A model generated the notes under the pieces. The model was not told the DNA's origin. It did not search any database and was given only the letters and a program-made list of their open reading frames with translations. Shown here piece after piece: positions 58,268 to 58,830 of a stretch of 58,830 nt of DNA. Origin of the DNA: Holophagaceae bacterium (GTDB taxonomy: Bacteria > Acidobacteriota > Holophagae > Holophagales > Holophagaceae); contig PLUC01000079.1 in the NCBI GenBank assembly GCA_003165415.1, positions 7,551 through 66,380 of the forward strand. The letters run 5' to 3'. Position 1 is the stretch's first letter; each line of letters opens with the position of its first letter. The position numbers were made by a program, and so were the translations under genes.

Positions 58268-58830
58268 TTACGCTTGAATTAATTTGGGGTTCAGCAGGTT
58301 CTCCACGGAGAACAGTTCGTCCCACTTTTCCTGGGAGAGGAGCTTTTGTTCCACGACGGCGATCTGGTGGATGGACTTGTTGTGGGCCGAGCCTTCCAGG
58401 GCAATGTCGGAGCACTGCTGGTAGCCCAGGATCGGACTCAGCAGGGTGACGATGCCCAGGCTGCCCAGGACCATGTCCCGGGTGCGCTCCGGGTTGGCGG
58501 TGATGCCGACGACGCACTTGTCGCGCAGGGTCTTCATGGCGTTTTCCAGGATCATGATGGAGCTGAACAGGGCGAAGGTCATGACCGGCTCCATCACGTT
58601 GAGCTGGAGCTGACCCGCGGAGGCGGCCAGGGTGATCGTGAGATCGGTGCCAATGACATAGAAGCTGGCTTGGTTCACCACCTCGGGAATCACCGGGTTG
58701 ACCTTGCCGGGCATGATCGCCGCGCCCGGCTGCACGGCCGGCAGCGTGATCTCCGCGAGCCCTGTGCGCGGCCCGCTCGCCAGCAGCCGCAGGTCGTTGG
58801 CGAGCTGGATGAGGCTCAGCGCCGCGCCCC
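58268..58830 (-). CDS. aspA: Aspartate ammonia-lyase / fumarase-superfamily protein, C-terminal part
   Basis: The last 187 residues, start lost beyond the right edge. The family signature is present as QPGAAIMPGKVNPVIPEVVN, followed by QLQLNVMEPVMTFALFSSIM and HNKSIHQIAVVEQKLL at the end, as in aspartase. In active aspartases and fumarases the loop is GSSxMPxKxNP with catalytic Ser; both serines are Ala here (codons GCG GCG). So the enzyme may be inactive, altered in substrate, or the catalytic base differs. Aspartase makes fumarate + ammonia from aspartate. Confidence 0.8.
   Translation of the reverse strand, partial: GAALSLIQLANDLRLLASGPRTGLAEITLPAVQPGAAIMPGKVNPVIPEVVNQASFYVIGTDLTITLAASAGQLQLNVMEPVMTFALFSSIMILENAMKTLRDKCVVGITANPERTRDMVLGSLGIVTLLSPILGYQQCSDIALEGSAHNKSIHQIAVVEQKLLSQEKWDELFSVENLLNPKLIQA

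Overview
The window reads as chromosomal DNA of a GC-rich, flagellated, diderm (Gram-negative type) bacterium. Evidence: a flagellin/FlaG/FliD block, LolA, Pal, a two-domain patatin/outer-membrane-barrel protein, MsbA-type exporter and many TPR proteins. The mix recalls Acidobacteriota of the Holophaga/Geothrix type, but that is an impression from gene content and not a proof. No rRNA, tRNA, CRISPR array, integrase or transposase gene was seen.

Layout. 1-2000: a TrpC-fold ORF that has lost its catalytic lysines and continues in frame into a Lys-Pro-Ala-rich histone-like tail cut by the left edge, then upp. 1987-5876: flagellar filament operon on the minus strand (flagellin, flaG, fliD, small FliT-like protein) with a sigma-28-like promoter and leader hairpins. 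5944-11048: a GT2-TPR glycosyltransferase, a DUF4388/TPR protein and a TPR-OGT (SPINDLY type) protein, a plausible flagellin O-glycosylation group. 11124-18226: rnc, a HisA-like barrel with Asp8 replaced by Asn, a repeat protein, a lipoprotein, an MsbA-type ABC exporter and queA, all on the plus strand, ending in a long hairpin. 18319-25321: accessory genes, several lacking known catalytic residues (PdeM-like phosphoesterase, PfaB-like KS/AT protein, CTP-synthase-tail protein), plus LysR and RidA. 25342-33689: SWIM/SNF2 pair, then rpiB-rph-patatin/Omp85 on the other strand. 33765-41619: KimA-type K+ transporter, a large palindromic element, and a six-gene minus-strand operon (metallo-beta-lactamase, OM barrel, LolA, FHA, TPR, Zn-ribbon membrane protein). 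41738-49171: a frameshifted NHL-repeat protein, glcDEF and a divergent RpiR regulator. 49181-52748: second copy of the palindromic element, a large secreted protein and Pal. 52997-58228: MarR, DUF1223, and a copper-handling group with AT-rich leader DNA (OmpA lipoprotein, 41-aa Met/His/Trp-rich membrane peptide, YHS protein, CopA). The right edge holds the 3' part of an aspartate ammonia-lyase whose signature serines are alanines.

The most unusual signal is a pair of about 410-420 bp, almost entirely self-complementary intergenic elements (35725-36133 and 49181-49601). They lie in inverse orientation, each between convergent genes. They differ by several paired, compensatory substitutions that keep the same stems, bulges and inner hairpins, as expected for a structured RNA/DNA element or a mobile palindrome. 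A second strong theme is the number of enzyme-fold proteins with substituted active sites.
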